Shown one piece after another: positions 63,886 to 64,000 of a DNA stretch of 64,000 bases. Below the pieces are notes generated by a model. That model was not told the DNA's origin, ran no database searches, and was given only the letters and a program-made list of their open reading frames with translations. The position numbers and the translations under genes were made by a program. How positions within the stretch are numbered: position 1 is the first letter of the stretch; each line of letters opens with the position of its first letter. Origin of the DNA: JABMPR01 sp964508765 (lineage in GTDB: Bacteria; Fidelibacterota; UBA8477; JABMPR01); contig CAZDVD010000005.1 of NCBI GenBank assembly GCA_964508765.1, positions 57,672 through 121,671 of the forward strand. Direction: 5' to 3'.

Positions 63886-63944
63886 TTTGCCTGTCATATT
63901 GACCTCCAGTTTGGTCAACTTTTTTCAGGACGACACAATTAATA

Positions 63945-63972
63945 GAAAAAGCCCTCAATGAAAGAGGGCTAT
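63945..63972 (-). terminator. Intrinsic terminator for a minus-strand gene beyond the right edge
   Basis: AGCCCTC-AATGAAA-GAGGGCT (63950-63970) is followed on the minus strand by five T residues; the plus-strand side has no T tract. It implies a minus-strand gene just outside the window. Confidence 0.7.
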
Positions 63973-64000
63973 TGGGATGTAATTGTTTGTGTATTAGGAA

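Overview
The window is about 64 kb of bacterial chromosome of moderate GC. It comes from the FCB (Fibrobacteres-Chlorobi-Bacteroidetes) superphylum, probably a Marinimicrobia/KSB1-like or Bacteroidetes-related lineage. The evidence is three exported proteins with C-terminal sorting/FlgD-like tails (NPFN and NPFSPNGDG signatures), a DUF4492-cydA-cydB-small-ORF oxidase locus, a DUF4954 protein beside nagB, and a type II glutamine synthetase. The genus cannot be fixed from sequence alone. I see no tRNA, rRNA or CRISPR array.

Layout. 1-2186: end of a heterodimeric ABC exporter. 2325-3972: glutamine synthetase II and an Lrp-type regulator. 4368-5213: an exported TlpA-like thioredoxin whose first active-site Cys codon is TGA, followed by a perfect small-loop hairpin, i.e. 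a probable selenoprotein with a C-terminal sorting tail. 5303-11453 (minus strand): nagB, DUF4954, GntR, acpP, ackA, pta, an amino-sugar/acetate block. 11657-18331: HAD phosphatase, AlkD glycosylase, a broken or recoded small gene, a ClC transporter, a membrane/envelope protein and DinB. 18406-21441: cytochrome bd oxidase with two small accessory proteins. 21493-24958: Tag glycosylase and a large exported NlpC/P60-type protein.

24971-46402 (all minus strand) is a 21-kb purine catabolic cluster of the yge/ygf type known from E. coli and gut anaerobes. In transcription order it holds adenine deaminase, molybdenum hydroxylase large subunit B, SsnA, YgeY, YgeW, two fold-type II PLP enzymes, [2Fe-2S] subunit B, a GxxExxY protein, FAD subunit B, a REP-type transposase, YgfK, an 8-oxoguanine-deaminase-like aminohydrolase, and a complete second hydroxylase (FAD, FeS, Mo). 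Aminohydrolases would feed deaminated purines to the hydroxylases, and YgfK, SsnA, YgeW and YgeY would act on later ring-opening products. The classical ygeX (diaminopropionate ammonia-lyase) and hyuA are not visible; the two PLP enzymes occupy the expected ygeX place. The cluster is studded with dispersed repeats and mobile-type modules. This family of clusters is linked to labile-selenium molybdenum hydroxylases, so the window carries two independent hints of selenium use.

46714-54231 (plus strand): GNAT, peroxiredoxin-like protein, Rieske-glutamate synthase fusion, VOC protein, pirin, lipoprotein, zinc-ribbon membrane protein, RluA pseudouridine synthase, HI0933-type flavoprotein, then a sulfatase 3' remnant. 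54397-63885: exported MsrB-MsrA fusion, two unknown proteins, a LytS/LytTR two-component pair with a divergent exported protein, an LPP20-like lipoprotein, a four-domain lamin-tail secreted protein, and a 2H phosphoesterase.
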